Of a DNA stretch of 64,000 bases, positions 41,343-50,916 are shown one piece after another. The translations under genes and the position numbers were made by a program. Numbering within the stretch: position 1 is the stretch's first letter; each line of letters opens with the position of its first letter. Under the pieces are notes generated by a model. The model had not been told where the DNA came from. It searched no databases and saw nothing but the letters and a program-made list of their open reading frames with translations. Source of the DNA: a bacterium (GTDB taxonomy: Bacteria > Bacillota > Bacilli > Lactobacillales > Streptococcaceae); assembly GCA_905221385.1 (NCBI GenBank), contig CAJNCV010000006.1:1-64000 (forward strand), written 5' to 3'.

Positions 41343-41369
41343 GGCTCTTTGATATTCAGAGGGCTTTTT
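41343..41369 (+). terminator. Terminator closing LXG locus 2
   Basis: GGCTCTTTGA, TAT, TCAGAGGGC and TTTTT (stem with mismatches). It resembles the hairpin at 36521-36548 on the other border of the island. Confidence 0.65.
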
Positions 41370-41465
41370 CTATATATGTTTCTATCCTTGTTCATCTAAT
41401 AGAAATATGGTATACTTTTTATGAGAATTTTCTAAATTTTTAAGATTCTATCAAAGGAGGTTTGC

Positions 41466-42512
41466 ATGCTTTCCAAATTTTCTGGAAGCCGACGGGACCT
41501 GCAATTTGTGTTACTTTTAGGTGTTTTGCTAGGTATTTTAGGGATTTCGCTCTTTCTGGCAGTTTCTATGGGATCCGTTGCGATTGATCTAGGAGATACC
41601 TATCGGATTATTTTGAGCAGGTTGGGTTTTCCTCTTGAGATAGGAGAGGTTTCCAAGTCCACTCTTGCCATTGTATGGAACATGAGGTTCCCCCGAGTAT
41701 TGCTCGGTCTGATAGTGGGAGCTGGTCTTTCTATGTGTGGTAGCGTGATGCAGTCTACAGTGAACAATCCTATCGCTGAGCCCTATGTCTTAGGCATCTC
41801 TGCGGGTGCGACTCTAGGGGCAACCTTGAGCATCATTCTTGGTTTAAAAGTGATGATTAGCCTTGGAGCTTTTCTTGGAGCTATCTTAGCAACAATTGCT
41901 GTCCTCATCATTGCCTCTATGCAGGGTAGGATGACGACTTCTAGTCTGATCTTATCAGGAACGGTGGTTAATGCTCTCTTTCTGGCTTTTTCTAACTTTA
42001 TTATCTCTGTTGGCGCTAATGCTGACAGTGTGATGACCATTAAGTTTTGGACAATGGGCTCGCTCGCTGGGACTACCTGGTCTGACTTAGTCCTGCCAAC
42101 TATAGTAGTAGGAATGGCCTTTCTATTTTTCTCTACTCAGTATCGTGTTTTTAATGCGATGATGATGGGAGATGAGGCTGCTTTGACTTTGGGAATTCCC
42201 TTACGCTTTTATTGGTATCTTTATGTGGCCATAGTGGCTGTGCTAACGGCAGTCTTAGTGGCAACCTGCGGAATTATTGGATTTGTTGGTCTGATTACTC
42301 CACATTTAGCTCGAGGCTTAGTAGGAACGAATTACAGGAGGCTTTTTCCTGTTGCGACCTTACTGGGTGCCCTCTTTGTCGTCTGGGCAGATGTACTTTC
42401 TCGTGTCATCATTCCAAATGCTGAGTTGCCAATTGGTATTTTCACAGCCTTGGTAGGTGCTCCCTTCTTTATCTACATTGTTGGAGGTAGGCGAAGGGAG
42501 GTGAGAGGCTGA
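41466..42512 (+). CDS. FecCD-type iron-siderophore ABC transporter permease
   Basis: A 348-residue permease of the BtuC/FecCD family with about nine to ten helices. FPRVLLGLIVGAGLSMCGSVMQSTVNNPIAEPYVLGISAGA and FVGLITPHLAR are diagnostic regions (only parts quoted as motifs). It imports iron chelates or similar compounds with the ATPase and lipoprotein that follow. A single permease gene implies a homodimer. The start follows AAAGGAGGTTTGC, and an extended -10 TGGTATACT lies at about 41407. No clear Fur-like box was identified. Confidence 0.88.
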   Translation: MLSKFSGSRRDLQFVLLLGVLLGILGISLFLAVSMGSVAIDLGDTYRIILSRLGFPLEIGEVSKSTLAIVWNMRFPRVLLGLIVGAGLSMCGSVMQSTVNNPIAEPYVLGISAGATLGATLSIILGLKVMISLGAFLGAILATIAVLIIASMQGRMTTSSLILSGTVVNALFLAFSNFIISVGANADSVMTIKFWTMGSLAGTTWSDLVLPTIVVGMAFLFFSTQYRVFNAMMMGDEAALTLGIPLRFYWYLYVAIVAVLTAVLVATCGIIGFVGLITPHLARGLVGTNYRRLFPVATLLGALFVVWADVLSRVIIPNAELPIGIFTALVGAPFFIYIVGGRRREVRG

Positions 42513-42513
42513 T

Positions 42514-43269
42514 ATGGATTTGATGTGTCAGGATGTCCACTTTGGACTAGGAGAGAAAAAAATCCTCAAAGGAGTTTCTCTTAAGGTTGAGGGGCATCAA
42601 TTTCATACGATATTAGGGCCAAATGGAAGTGGAAAAACCAGCCTGCTTAAACTCCTCTATCGTCAGGAAAAGGCGGACAAAGGCTTGATAAGCCTAGATG
42701 GAAAGCCTCTGGAACAATGGACGCTCAAAGAAACAGCCAAGAAAATGGCAGTTGTCACCCAGTTTAACCAGCTGCAGTTTGATTGTACAGTTGAGGAAAT
42801 CGTCTTGCTGGGAAGAACTCCCCACCTCTCTTTTTTACAGAAGGAAAGGGAAAGGGATTATGCGCTCGTTCAAGATGCCCTCGTTAAGGTGGCTATGCTT
42901 GAGAAGAAAACACGTCTCTATTCGTCTCTGTCAGGGGGAGAGAAACAGCGAGTCTTGCTAGCTCGCGCCTTGGCGCAAGAACCGACTCTCTTACTCCTAG
43001 ACGAACCAACCAATCACCTGGATATCAAGTATCAGCTAGACTTGTTGGCCATTGTGAAGAATCTCAAGGTCAATGTTCTAGCTGTCCTACATGATATTCA
43101 ACTTGCTTGTCGCTATTCGGATTATCTTTATCTGATGAAAGAGGGGGAAATCCTTTACCAAGGGACTCCAAAGGAGACCATCACCCCTGAGTCATTGCAA
43201 ACTGTATATGGAGTTCAAAGTCAGGTTACTTGGACCGAGGATCAGCAAGCTATGATTCACTATTTATAA
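42514..43269 (+). CDS. Iron-siderophore ABC transporter ATP-binding protein (FecE-like)
   Basis: A 251-residue FecE/FhuC-type ATPase with Walker A GPNGSGKTS, signature LSGGEKQRV, Walker B LLLLDEPTNHLD and H-loop VLHD. It starts 1 nt after the permease stop. Together with the permease and the lipoprotein at 43289 it makes a complete importer. Confidence 0.9.
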   Translation: MDLMCQDVHFGLGEKKILKGVSLKVEGHQFHTILGPNGSGKTSLLKLLYRQEKADKGLISLDGKPLEQWTLKETAKKMAVVTQFNQLQFDCTVEEIVLLGRTPHLSFLQKERERDYALVQDALVKVAMLEKKTRLYSSLSGGEKQRVLLARALAQEPTLLLLDEPTNHLDIKYQLDLLAIVKNLKVNVLAVLHDIQLACRYSDYLYLMKEGEILYQGTPKETITPESLQTVYGVQSQVTWTEDQQAMIHYL

Positions 43270-43288
43270 GAATGAAAAGGAAAACAAG

Positions 43289-44299
43289 ATGAAAAAAACA
43301 CTCAGTATTTTACTCGTAACAGTAGCTACCTTAACTTTGGCAGCTTGTGGCAATACTACTACAGAAAAAACTACCACACAGTCTAGTACAGAAACAAGTC
43401 AAAAGGCTAACGCAGAGACGACTTATCCGCTAAATATCAAAACTTATGATGCTAAGGGAAATGAAGTCGAACAAGTCTTTGACAAGGCACCTGAAAAAGT
43501 TATTACAAACAATCTTTCAACCACTGAAATCTTATTGGAGTTAGGCTTGAAGGATAAAATTGCTGGCATGCTTAACCCTGACAATGCTGTAACAGACAAA
43601 TACAAGGACGCGATTGCGACTATTCCTCAAATTGGTGATAAAAAAACAGTCTCACAAGAGACAGTCCTTTCTTATGAACCGGACGCAGTAATGGGTCGAA
43701 ACATGATGTTTTCTGAAAAATCCTTGGGAACAGTTAGCACTTGGAATGAAAACAAAATCCCAGTCTATACGCAAAAAGCTTCTCTTTCAACGATTCAGCA
43801 AGATTTGGGAAATATTGTAGAAGATGTTAAAAATCTTGGAATGATTTTCAATGTTCAGGACAAGGCTAATGAATACGCAACCCAATTACAAGCTAAAATT
43901 GACGCTGTTAAGAAAGCAAACCCAGCAAGCCAAGGTGAAAAGAAAAAGGCTTTGATTATGGTTGCTTATAATGACGCAACCTTCGGTGCTTACAAGTCTG
44001 CTTTGCAAGAGAGCTTGTTGAATCAACTTGGTTATACCAACGTTGCAACGGGAACATCAGGCTTGACCTTGGAAAATCTCGTGTCAATGGATCCTGAGTT
44101 GATTATCTATGTGACCAGCGACCGCAATAAAAAATTGGATGCCAATGCAGTAGAGTTGATGAAGGCAAATGAAGTTTTAGAAAACGTTCCTGCAATTAAG
44201 AATCAAAAAATCATGACCATTTCTTACGATGAGTTGATGGACTATGGTCCAGCAGTGATTGATTCCCTTGAGAAAATCAATGACTTTATCAATAAATAA
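43289..44299 (+). CDS. Iron-chelate ABC transporter substrate-binding lipoprotein
   Basis: A 336-residue lipoprotein. The signal ends in lipobox LAAC (Cys at residue 20), followed by a Thr/Ser-rich linker. The mature part is a TroA/BtuF-fold periplasmic-binding protein of the FecB/FepB type: VEQVFDKAPEKVITNN, PQIGDKKTVSQETVLSYEPD, and ELIIYVTSDRN near the C terminus. The ligand is probably a ferric siderophore or haem-like chelate taken from other bacteria or the host; the esterase overlapping its 3' end supports an ester-type siderophore. Confidence 0.86.
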   Translation: MKKTLSILLVTVATLTLAACGNTTTEKTTTQSSTETSQKANAETTYPLNIKTYDAKGNEVEQVFDKAPEKVITNNLSTTEILLELGLKDKIAGMLNPDNAVTDKYKDAIATIPQIGDKKTVSQETVLSYEPDAVMGRNMMFSEKSLGTVSTWNENKIPVYTQKASLSTIQQDLGNIVEDVKNLGMIFNVQDKANEYATQLQAKIDAVKKANPASQGEKKKALIMVAYNDATFGAYKSALQESLLNQLGYTNVATGTSGLTLENLVSMDPELIIYVTSDRNKKLDANAVELMKANEVLENVPAIKNQKIMTISYDELMDYGPAVIDSLEKINDFINK

Positions 44300-44972
44300 T
44301 GAGTTTGATTGGGAAGGGATCCAAGTCAAGGTCAGCCTTCCTTCGACCTATGATCCCAGTCAAACCTATCCAGCGATTCTCTTGAATGATGGAAACTTGG
44401 ATTTCCTATCCTCCCTTTCAGAATCTGTGATTTTAGTGGGTTTGACTTCTGAAAATCGCCTAGATGACTACACTCCATGGAAGGCATCTGCTCTGAGAGA
44501 TGGAGCTCCAGATTTTGGTGGTCAGGCGAAGACCTATCATGGTCATTTATTTGGAGGTCTTTTAGACAAGTTGCAGTCTCTTTATAGACTGGATAAAGAT
44601 CGCCTTGCCTATGGAGGTTACTCACTAGGTGGTTTGGCAGCAGTATACAGTCTTTTCAGCTTTGACAAGGTCTCCTGTATCTTCTCTATCTGCGGTTCCT
44701 TTTGGTATCCTGATTTTACGACTTATTGCAGGGAAGAAAAGGTGAAAAATTTGGACTGTTTACTGTATTTACAGAATGGCCAAACAGAAGGAGCTAATCA
44801 TACCAATCGCTTGGCTCAAGCACCAGTCTATGCTGCGCAGATCCATACAAGTCTTCAGAAGCACTATCCGACTGGTCAGTTTGTCTTTGATCCCTATGGG
44901 CATCATGAGCAAGTGGTTGAGCGATTTCTAGTCTTTTCCAGCTGGTTGGCCCAAAAATGGAAAATCGAATAA
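44280..44972 (+). CDS. Alpha/beta-hydrolase, putative siderophore esterase
   Basis: A 230-residue esterase D-like hydrolase with nucleophile motif G113-Y-S115-L-G117 and a likely catalytic His in YGHHEQ close to the C terminus. The start ATG 44280 lies 20 nt inside the binding-protein gene, so translation is coupled. IroE/BesA-type enzymes of this fold open catecholate siderophores such as enterobactin or bacillibactin to release iron. In this operon the same role after import is likely. There is no signal peptide, so it acts in the cytoplasm. Confidence 0.75.
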   Translation: MTLSINNEFDWEGIQVKVSLPSTYDPSQTYPAILLNDGNLDFLSSLSESVILVGLTSENRLDDYTPWKASALRDGAPDFGGQAKTYHGHLFGGLLDKLQSLYRLDKDRLAYGGYSLGGLAAVYSLFSFDKVSCIFSICGSFWYPDFTTYCREEKVKNLDCLLYLQNGQTEGANHTNRLAQAPVYAAQIHTSLQKHYPTGQFVFDPYGHHEQVVERFLVFSSWLAQKWKIE

Positions 44973-44975
44973 AAG

Positions 44976-45016
44976 AAATATCCCTTGGTTTTTACCAAGG
45001 GATATTTGTATTTTTT
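44976..45016. terminator. Bidirectional terminator after the iron operon
   Basis: Perfect 13 bp stem, AAATATCCCTTGG (44976-44988) / CCAAGGGATATTT (44995-45007), followed by GTATTTTTT. It also lies beyond the stop of the converging plsC gene. Confidence 0.85.
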
Positions 45017-45764
45017 AACCAAGTTTCTCTCTTTTCTTATCTGGATTCCAGATAAAGCTTGCGATGAAGGTAAAGATAATCGTTAGGATACCAACAATCA
45101 CAGCAAGGAAGAGGGCAGGGATACGGACAAACCACCAGAGTGGGTTTGGTTTTTTATCATTGTGCCACTGCTTAGTTTCTTCGTCCAAACGCTGGAATTC
45201 TGCTTGGATACGGTCTGCAACCATTTCAATCCCTTCATCATTCATTTTCTTGATGTCTGAGATATCGATAGGGTTTCCAAAGTTCATATCCACACGTTCA
45301 CGGTTGACTAAGCCTTTCAAGGTCATAGGACCTGTGTAGGTAACCGGCATGATACGGACTTTGGCCATCTTGGCAATCAGGGCTACGCCACCCTTGACAT
45401 CGTTTGAGTGACGGCTCCCACTTGGAAACATGATGAGAGAGCGGTCGCTTTTTTTGAGGACGTTGATAGGGTACTTGATGGCAGAGGCATTAGGTTTTTC
45501 TCGGTCGATAGGAAAGGCGCCACACATACGGATCCACCAGCCAAAGATACGGTTGTTAAACAGCTCTTTTTTGGCCATAAAGATGAACTGTTTTGGCTTG
45601 GTCGCAAAGGCCATGTAAACAGGATCCCACCAGGTACGATGAGGTGCGACGAGGATATAGTTTTCGTCTCGGCTAGGGATTTTATCAGTATTGTGATAGT
45701 GGGCATTGCCATTGATGGACCACAAGATCAGCATGACTAGTCCACGCAAATAAGTATAAAACAT
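45015..45764 (-). CDS. plsC: 1-acyl-sn-glycerol-3-phosphate acyltransferase
   Basis: A 249-residue membrane-bound acyltransferase that makes phosphatidic acid. It has the HX4D motif as HRTWWD, then FIMAKKELF, the phosphate-binding FPSGSRHSND, and a C-terminal hydrophobic helix pair (about residues 215-245). The start ATG (complement of 45762-45764) follows AAGGAGATCTC; an in-frame ATG 15 codons upstream lacks a ribosome-binding site. It is transcribed away from the P-type ATPase gene. Confidence 0.92.
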   Translation of the reverse strand: MFYTYLRGLVMLILWSINGNAHYHNTDKIPSRDENYILVAPHRTWWDPVYMAFATKPKQFIFMAKKELFNNRIFGWWIRMCGAFPIDREKPNASAIKYPINVLKKSDRSLIMFPSGSRHSNDVKGGVALIAKMAKVRIMPVTYTGPMTLKGLVNRERVDMNFGNPIDISDIKKMNDEGIEMVADRIQAEFQRLDEETKQWHNDKKPNPLWWFVRIPALFLAVIVGILTIIFTFIASFIWNPDKKREKLG

Positions 45765-45859
45765 GAGATCTCCTTCGATTGTATTGCTTTTATTATTATA
45801 CCTTATCAAAAGACTGCTGGCAAACTTTTTCAGTTATCAGCCAACAGTTTTAGATGGGA

Positions 45860-45889
45860 TTAGAATTCTTTTAAAAAAAATGATATGAT
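45860..45889 (+). promoter_or_regulatory. Promoter placing the transcription start at the ATPase ATG
   Basis: Extended -10 TGA-TATGAT (TATGAT at 45884-45889), with a weak -35 (TTAGAA at 45860-45865). The expected transcription start at about 45896-45897 coincides with ATG 45897. Confidence 0.5.
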
Positions 45890-45896
45890 AGAATTT

Positions 45897-48233
45897 ATGG
45901 ATAAAAATAAGATTATGGGATTAACCCAAAGAGAAGTCAAGGAAAGACAGGCTCAAGGTTTGGTCAATGACTTTACCGCTTCAGCTGGTACCAGTACTTG
46001 GCAAATCATCAAACGAAATGTTTTTACACTTTTTAACGCATTAAACTTTGTTATTGCTCTAGCGCTGGCCTTTGTGCAGGCTTGGAGCAATCTGGTCTTC
46101 TTTGCCGTTATTTGCTTTAACGCTTTTTCTGGGATTGTGACCGAGCTGCGGGCCAAACACATGGTGGACAAGCTCAATCTCATGACCAAGGAAAAGGTCA
46201 AAACCATTCGTGATGGTCAAGAAGTTGCTCTCGATCCAGAAGAATTGGTCCTAGGAGATGTCATTCGTTTGTCTGCGGGGGAGCAGATTCCTAGTGATGC
46301 TCTGGTTCTGGAAGGATTTGCAGAAGTCAATGAAGCCATGTTGACGGGTGAGAGTGATTTGGTGCAAAAGGAAGTGGATGCTCTGCTTTTATCAGGGAGT
46401 TTCCTAGCCAGTGGCGCAGTTTTGGCTCAAGTCCACCATGTCGGGGCAGAAAACTATGCTGCCAAACTCATGCTGGAAGCTAAGACAGTGAAACCGATTA
46501 ACTCCCGTATCATGAAATCGCTGGACAAGCTAGCCGGTTTTACGGGGAAGATTATCATTCCCTTTGGTTTAGCTCTCTTGCTAGAAGCCTTGATGTTAAA
46601 AGGCTTACCCCTCAAGTCATCCGTTGTAAATTCGTCGACAGCCCTTTTAGGGATGTTGCCTAAGGGAATCGCCCTTTTGACCATCACTTCGCTCTTGACA
46701 GCTGTGATCAAACTGGGTTTGAAAAAGGTCTTGGTTCAGGAGATGTACTCTGTTGAGACCTTGGCGCGTGTGGATATGCTCTGTCTGGACAAAACGGGGA
46801 CCATTACCCAAGGAAAGATGCAGGTGGAGGCGGTTCTTCCTCTGACGGAAGTTTATGGTGAAGAAACTATTGCCAGCATCCTGACCAGCTATATGGCCCA
46901 TAGTGAGGATAAAAATCCAACTGCACAAGCCATTCGACAGCGTTTTGTGGGAGAAGCTACTTATCCTATGATATCCAATCTTCCTTTCTCAAGCGACCGC
47001 AAGTGGGGAGCAATGGAGTTGGAAGGTCTGGGGACGGTTTTCTTAGGGGCACCTGAGATGTTGCTGGACTCTGAAGTCCCAGAAGCCAGAGAGGCCTTGG
47101 AGCGAGGTTCTCGTGTCTTGGTCTTGGCTCTCAGTCACAAAAAACTAGACCATCACAAGCCCCAGAAACCATCTGATATTCAGGCTTTGGCCTTGCTGGA
47201 GATTTTGGATCCCATTCGAGAGGGAGCAGCGGAGACGCTAGACTATCTCCGTTCTCAAGAAGTGGGCCTCAAGATTATCTCTGGCGACAATCCCGTTACA
47301 GTATCCAGTATTGCCCAGAAGGCTGGTTTTGCAGACTATCACAGCTATGTAGATTGTTCAAAAATCACGGATGAGGAATTGATGGCCATGGCTGAAGAGA
47401 CAGCTATTTTCGGACGTGTTTCCCCTCATCAAAAGAAACTCATCATCCAAACGCTGAAAAAAGCAGGGCATACAACGGCTATGACGGGGGACGGAGTCAA
47501 TGATATCCTGGCTCTTCGCGAAGCAGATTGTTCTATCGTTATGGCGGAAGGAGATCCGGCGACTCGTCAGATTGCTAATCTGGTTCTCTTGAACTCAGAC
47601 TTCAATGATGTTCCTGAGATTCTCTTTGAAGGTCGTCGCGTGGTCAATAACATCGCCCATATCGCACCGATTTTCTTGATTAAGACCATCTATTCCTTCT
47701 TGCTTGCAGTCATCTGTATTGCCAGTGTTTTACTAGGACGGTCTGAGTGGATCTTGATTTTCCCCTTCATTCCGATTCAAATTACCATGATTGACCAATT
47801 CGTTGAAGGTTTCCCGCCATTTGTTCTGACTTTTGAGCGAAATATCAAACCTGTTGAACCAAACTTCCTCAGAAAATCCATGCTTCGTGCCCTACTAAGT
47901 GCACTCATGGTCGTGTTCAGCGTTCTTTTTGTGAAAATATTTGGAGCGAGTCAAGGCTGGACTGAGATAGAAATCTCAACCCTCCTCTATTATCTCCTTG
48001 GGTCTATCGGTTTCTTATCCGTATTTAGAGCCTGCATGCCATTTACCCTCTGGCGTGTTCTCTTGATTGTCTGGTCTGTAGGAGGCTTCATAGCTACAGC
48101 TCTCTTCCCAATGATCCAAAAGTTGCTTGAAATTTCAACCTTAACTGGACAAACATTCCCTGTTTACCTTGTCATGATGGCTGTCTTTACTGTGATATTT
48201 ATCTTAACAAGTCGTTACCAAGCCAGAAAATAA
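45897..48233 (+). CDS. P-type cation-transporting ATPase (CtpE-like)
   Basis: A 778-residue P-type ATPase with the actuator loop LTGESD, the phosphorylation motif DKTGTITQGK and the hinge TGDGVNDILALR. About ten membrane helices are seen. It lacks N-terminal metal-binding domains. It resembles the CtpE/Cta-type group thought to move calcium or other divalent cations; the ion cannot be told from the sequence. An ATG at 45885 lies inside the -10 box, so I start at 45897; the message then appears leaderless, as no ribosome-binding site is present. Confidence 0.88.
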   Translation: MDKNKIMGLTQREVKERQAQGLVNDFTASAGTSTWQIIKRNVFTLFNALNFVIALALAFVQAWSNLVFFAVICFNAFSGIVTELRAKHMVDKLNLMTKEKVKTIRDGQEVALDPEELVLGDVIRLSAGEQIPSDALVLEGFAEVNEAMLTGESDLVQKEVDALLLSGSFLASGAVLAQVHHVGAENYAAKLMLEAKTVKPINSRIMKSLDKLAGFTGKIIIPFGLALLLEALMLKGLPLKSSVVNSSTALLGMLPKGIALLTITSLLTAVIKLGLKKVLVQEMYSVETLARVDMLCLDKTGTITQGKMQVEAVLPLTEVYGEETIASILTSYMAHSEDKNPTAQAIRQRFVGEATYPMISNLPFSSDRKWGAMELEGLGTVFLGAPEMLLDSEVPEAREALERGSRVLVLALSHKKLDHHKPQKPSDIQALALLEILDPIREGAAETLDYLRSQEVGLKIISGDNPVTVSSIAQKAGFADYHSYVDCSKITDEELMAMAEETAIFGRVSPHQKKLIIQTLKKAGHTTAMTGDGVNDILALREADCSIVMAEGDPATRQIANLVLLNSDFNDVPEILFEGRRVVNNIAHIAPIFLIKTIYSFLLAVICIASVLLGRSEWILIFPFIPIQITMIDQFVEGFPPFVLTFERNIKPVEPNFLRKSMLRALLSALMVVFSVLFVKIFGASQGWTEIEISTLLYYLLGSIGFLSVFRACMPFTLWRVLLIVWSVGGFIATALFPMIQKLLEISTLTGQTFPVYLVMMAVFTVIFILTSRYQARK

Positions 48234-48235
48234 AG

Positions 48236-48268
48236 AAAGACTGCAATCTGTGGATTGCGGTCTTTTTA
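48236..48268 (+). terminator. Terminator after the P-type ATPase gene
   Basis: AAAGACTGCAATC (48236-48248) pairs with GATTGCGGTCTTT (48253-48265) with one G-U pair, then TT. Confidence 0.85.
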
Positions 48269-48334
48269 GGTGCAAGATTGCTAGCCGAAATATGGTATAA
48301 TAAAAGGTAATAGAGTTTTGGAAAGTGAGAGAAG

Positions 48335-49012
48335 ATGATTTCAAAGAGATTAGAAATGGTAGCTTCCTTTGTACCGCAAGGTGCTGTTTTACTAGATGTA
48401 GGGAGTGACCATGCTTATCTGCCCATTGAGTTAGTCGAGAGAGACCAAATCAAAAGTGCCATTGCGGGTGAGGTGGTGGAAGGCCCCTACCAGTCAGCGG
48501 TGAAAAATGTTGAGAATCATGGTCTAAAGGAGAAAATCCAAGTCCGTTTAGCCAATGGCTTGGCAGCCTTTGAAGAGGCAGACCAAGTGTCGGTTATCAC
48601 CATTGCTGGTATGGGAGGCCGTTTGATTGCTACCATATTGCAAGAAGGTTTGGAAAAGCTAGCTAATGTAGAGCGTTTAATCCTCCAGCCCAATAATCGA
48701 GAAGACGACTTGCGCATTTGGTTGCAAGACCACGGTTTTCTGATCGTAGCAGAAAGCATCCTAGAAGAGGCTGGCAAGTTTTATGAAATTCTAGTTGTGG
48801 AAGCAGGACAAATGAAGCTATCAGCCAGTGATGTCCGTTTTGGTCCTATCTTGTCCAAAGAAGTCAGCCCAGTCTTTGTCCAAAAATGGCAAAAGGAAGC
48901 TGCTAAGTTAGAGTTTGCCCTTAATCAAATCCCAGAGAAAAATCTAGCAGAACGTCAGATTCTGGCAGATAAAATTCAAGCCATAAAGGAGGTGCTCCAT
49001 GTTAGCAAGTGA
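48335..49012 (+). CDS. trmK: tRNA (adenine(22)-N1)-methyltransferase TrmK
   Basis: A 225-residue SAM-dependent methyltransferase. The SAM loop is [16 protein letters not shown], with [22 protein letters not shown] forming the next strands, as in TrmK (YqfN), which makes m1A22 in tRNA. It has a C-terminal coiled coil. TGGTATAAT lies at about 48291. The gene overlaps the next one by 14 nt. Confidence 0.9.
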   Translation: MISKRLEMVASFVPQGAVLLDVGSDHAYLPIELVERDQIKSAIAGEVVEGPYQSAVKNVENHGLKEKIQVRLANGLAAFEEADQVSVITIAGMGGRLIATILQEGLEKLANVERLILQPNNREDDLRIWLQDHGFLIVAESILEEAGKFYEILVVEAGQMKLSASDVRFGPILSKEVSPVFVQKWQKEAAKLEFALNQIPEKNLAERQILADKIQAIKEVLHVSK

Positions 49013-49796
49013 AGTCATCAAAACTTATGAAGCCTTTTGTCCCCAGGAATTTTCCATGGAGGGGGATAGTCGTGGACTGCAAATCGGGACTCTAGACAAG
49101 GATATCCAAAGAGTTATGGTTGCCCTCGATATTCGTGAAGAGACGGTGGCAGAAGCTATTGAAAAGGGTGTGGATTTGATTATCGTTAAGCACGCGCCGA
49201 TTTTCCGTCCCATCAAGGATTTGGTAGCCAGCCGTCCACAAAATCAGATTTACATCGACCTCATCAAACATGACATTGCCGTTTATGTCAGTCATACTAA
49301 TATCGACATTGTCGAGAATGGTCTCAATGACTGGTTCTGCCAGATGTTAGGAATTGAGGAGACTACTTATCTGCAGGAAACAGGACCAGAACGTGGGATT
49401 GGGCGTATTGGGAATATTCAGCCTCAGACCTTTGGAGAATTCGCCAGTCATGTCAAGCAAGTCTTTGCCCTAGATAGCCTTCGAATGGTCCATTATCGAG
49501 AGAGTGATTTGCAGAGGCCTATTTCAAGAGTTGCCATTTGTGGTGGTAGTGGACAGTCATTCTATAAGGATGCTTTAACAAAGGGAGCAGATGTTTATAT
49601 AACTGGTGACATCTACTACCACACTGCCCAGGATATGTTGTCTGATGGCTTGTTGGCATTGGATCCAGGACATTATATCGAAATCCTTTTTGTAGAAAAA
49701 ATCGCTGCACTCATCAGTCAATGGAAGGCAGAAAAGGGCTGGTCTATTGATATTTTGCCTAGTCAAGCATCGACGAATCCTTTCCACCATATCTAG
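48999..49796 (+). CDS. Nif3-like dinuclear metal-centre protein (YqfO type)
   Basis: A 265-residue Nif3/DUF34 protein. Conserved metal ligands appear in [29 protein letters not shown] and, at the C terminus, [11 protein letters not shown]. Labelled GTP cyclohydrolase 1 type 2 in some databases, but the cellular role is uncertain. The inserted CutA-like domain of longer members is absent. The start (AAAGGAGGTGCTCC before ATG) lies inside trmK, the usual partner. Confidence 0.88.
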   Translation: MLASEVIKTYEAFCPQEFSMEGDSRGLQIGTLDKDIQRVMVALDIREETVAEAIEKGVDLIIVKHAPIFRPIKDLVASRPQNQIYIDLIKHDIAVYVSHTNIDIVENGLNDWFCQMLGIEETTYLQETGPERGIGRIGNIQPQTFGEFASHVKQVFALDSLRMVHYRESDLQRPISRVAICGGSGQSFYKDALTKGADVYITGDIYYHTAQDMLSDGLLALDPGHYIEILFVEKIAALISQWKAEKGWSIDILPSQASTNPFHHI

Positions 49797-49812
49797 TTAG
49801 GAAGTGAAGATA

Positions 49813-50916
49813 ATGAAAAAAGTTGCGATTATTGGAGCAGGAATTGTAGGTGCCACAGCTGCCTACTACCTCTCCAAAGAAGCAGATTTAGAGGTGACCG
49901 TTTTTGACCATGGACAGGGTCAGGCTACCAAGGCAGCAGCAGGAATTATCAGTCCTTGGTTTTCCAAACGACGCAATAAAGCCTGGTACAAGATGGCGCG
50001 CTTGGGAGCGGACTTTTATGTGGATTTGTTGGCTGATTTAGAAAAGTCAGGGCAAGAAATCGACTTTTACCAGCGTTCGGGAGTTTTTCTATTGAAAAAG
50101 GATGAATCCAAGTTGGAAGAACTCTATCAACTAGCTCTTCAGCGTAGAGAGGAATCTCCCTTGATAGGCCAGATAGCCATTCTGGACCAAGCATCTGCAA
50201 ATGAATTATTCCCTGGTTTGCATGGATTTGATCGCCTGCTCTATGCTTCTGGTGGAGCTAGAGTAGATGGCCACCTCTTAGTGACTCGTTTGCTGGAAGC
50301 CAGTCACGTCAAGCTGGTCAAAGAAAAAGTGAGACTGACACCTGTATCATCAGGCTACCAGATTGGTGAAGAGGTGTTTGAACAGGTTATTTTGGCAACG
50401 GGAGCTTGGTTGAGGGACATTTTGGAGCCTTTAGGATATGAGGTAGATGTTCGTCCCCAAAAAGGACAACTCCGAGACTATCAACTTGCTCAAGACCTGG
50501 AATCATACCCTGTTGTCATGCCAGAAGGGGAGTGGGATTTGATCCCTTTTGCAGGTGGGAAATTGTCCTTGGGCGCTACTCATGAAAATGATATGGGATT
50601 TGATTTGACGGTAGATGAAACCTTGCTCCAACAAATGGAGGATGCGGCCTTGCCTCACTATCCAGCCTTGGCAGAAGCCAAATCATCGGGTGAGCGTGTG
50701 GGAATTCGTGCCTACACCAGTGATTTCTCCCCTTTCTTTGGGCAGGTACCAGGATTGGCAGGTGTCTATGCGGCTAGTGGACTAGGTTCATCAGGCCTCA
50801 CAACTGGTCCGATTATCGGTTACCATCTAGCCCAGCTGGTCCAAGACAAGGAGTTGACCTTGGACCCAGTAAACTACCCAATTACAAACTATGTCAAACG
50901 AGTAAAAAGCGAATAA
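49813..50916 (+). CDS. FAD-dependent amino acid oxidase/dehydrogenase (DadA/ThiO-like)
   Basis: A 367-residue flavoprotein. The N-terminal dinucleotide fold is VAIIGAGIVGATAAYYLS. VILATGAW and the C-terminal GVYAASGLGSSGLTTGPIIG complete the FAD site. It belongs to the glycine oxidase/D-amino acid dehydrogenase group (DAO family); the substrate is not known. The ATG at 49813 follows AGGAAGTGAAG; a GTG at 49804 lies inside that site. It is the third gene of the trmK operon. An intergenic repeat begins at its stop codon. Confidence 0.85.
   Translation: MKKVAIIGAGIVGATAAYYLSKEADLEVTVFDHGQGQATKAAAGIISPWFSKRRNKAWYKMARLGADFYVDLLADLEKSGQEIDFYQRSGVFLLKKDESKLEELYQLALQRREESPLIGQIAILDQASANELFPGLHGFDRLLYASGGARVDGHLLVTRLLEASHVKLVKEKVRLTPVSSGYQIGEEVFEQVILATGAWLRDILEPLGYEVDVRPQKGQLRDYQLAQDLESYPVVMPEGEWDLIPFAGGKLSLGATHENDMGFDLTVDETLLQQMEDAALPHYPALAEAKSSGERVGIRAYTSDFSPFFGQVPGLAGVYAASGLGSSGLTTGPIIGYHLAQLVQDKELTLDPVNYPITNYVKRVKSE

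Noticed and set aside
45408..45740. A 110-codon plus-strand frame opposite plsC
   Set aside because: Antisense to the clear PlsC motifs on the minus strand; no supporting start signal.
48273..48330. Possible riboswitch before trmK
   Set aside because: Only a promoter-like TGGTATAAT and a short leader; no conserved structure.
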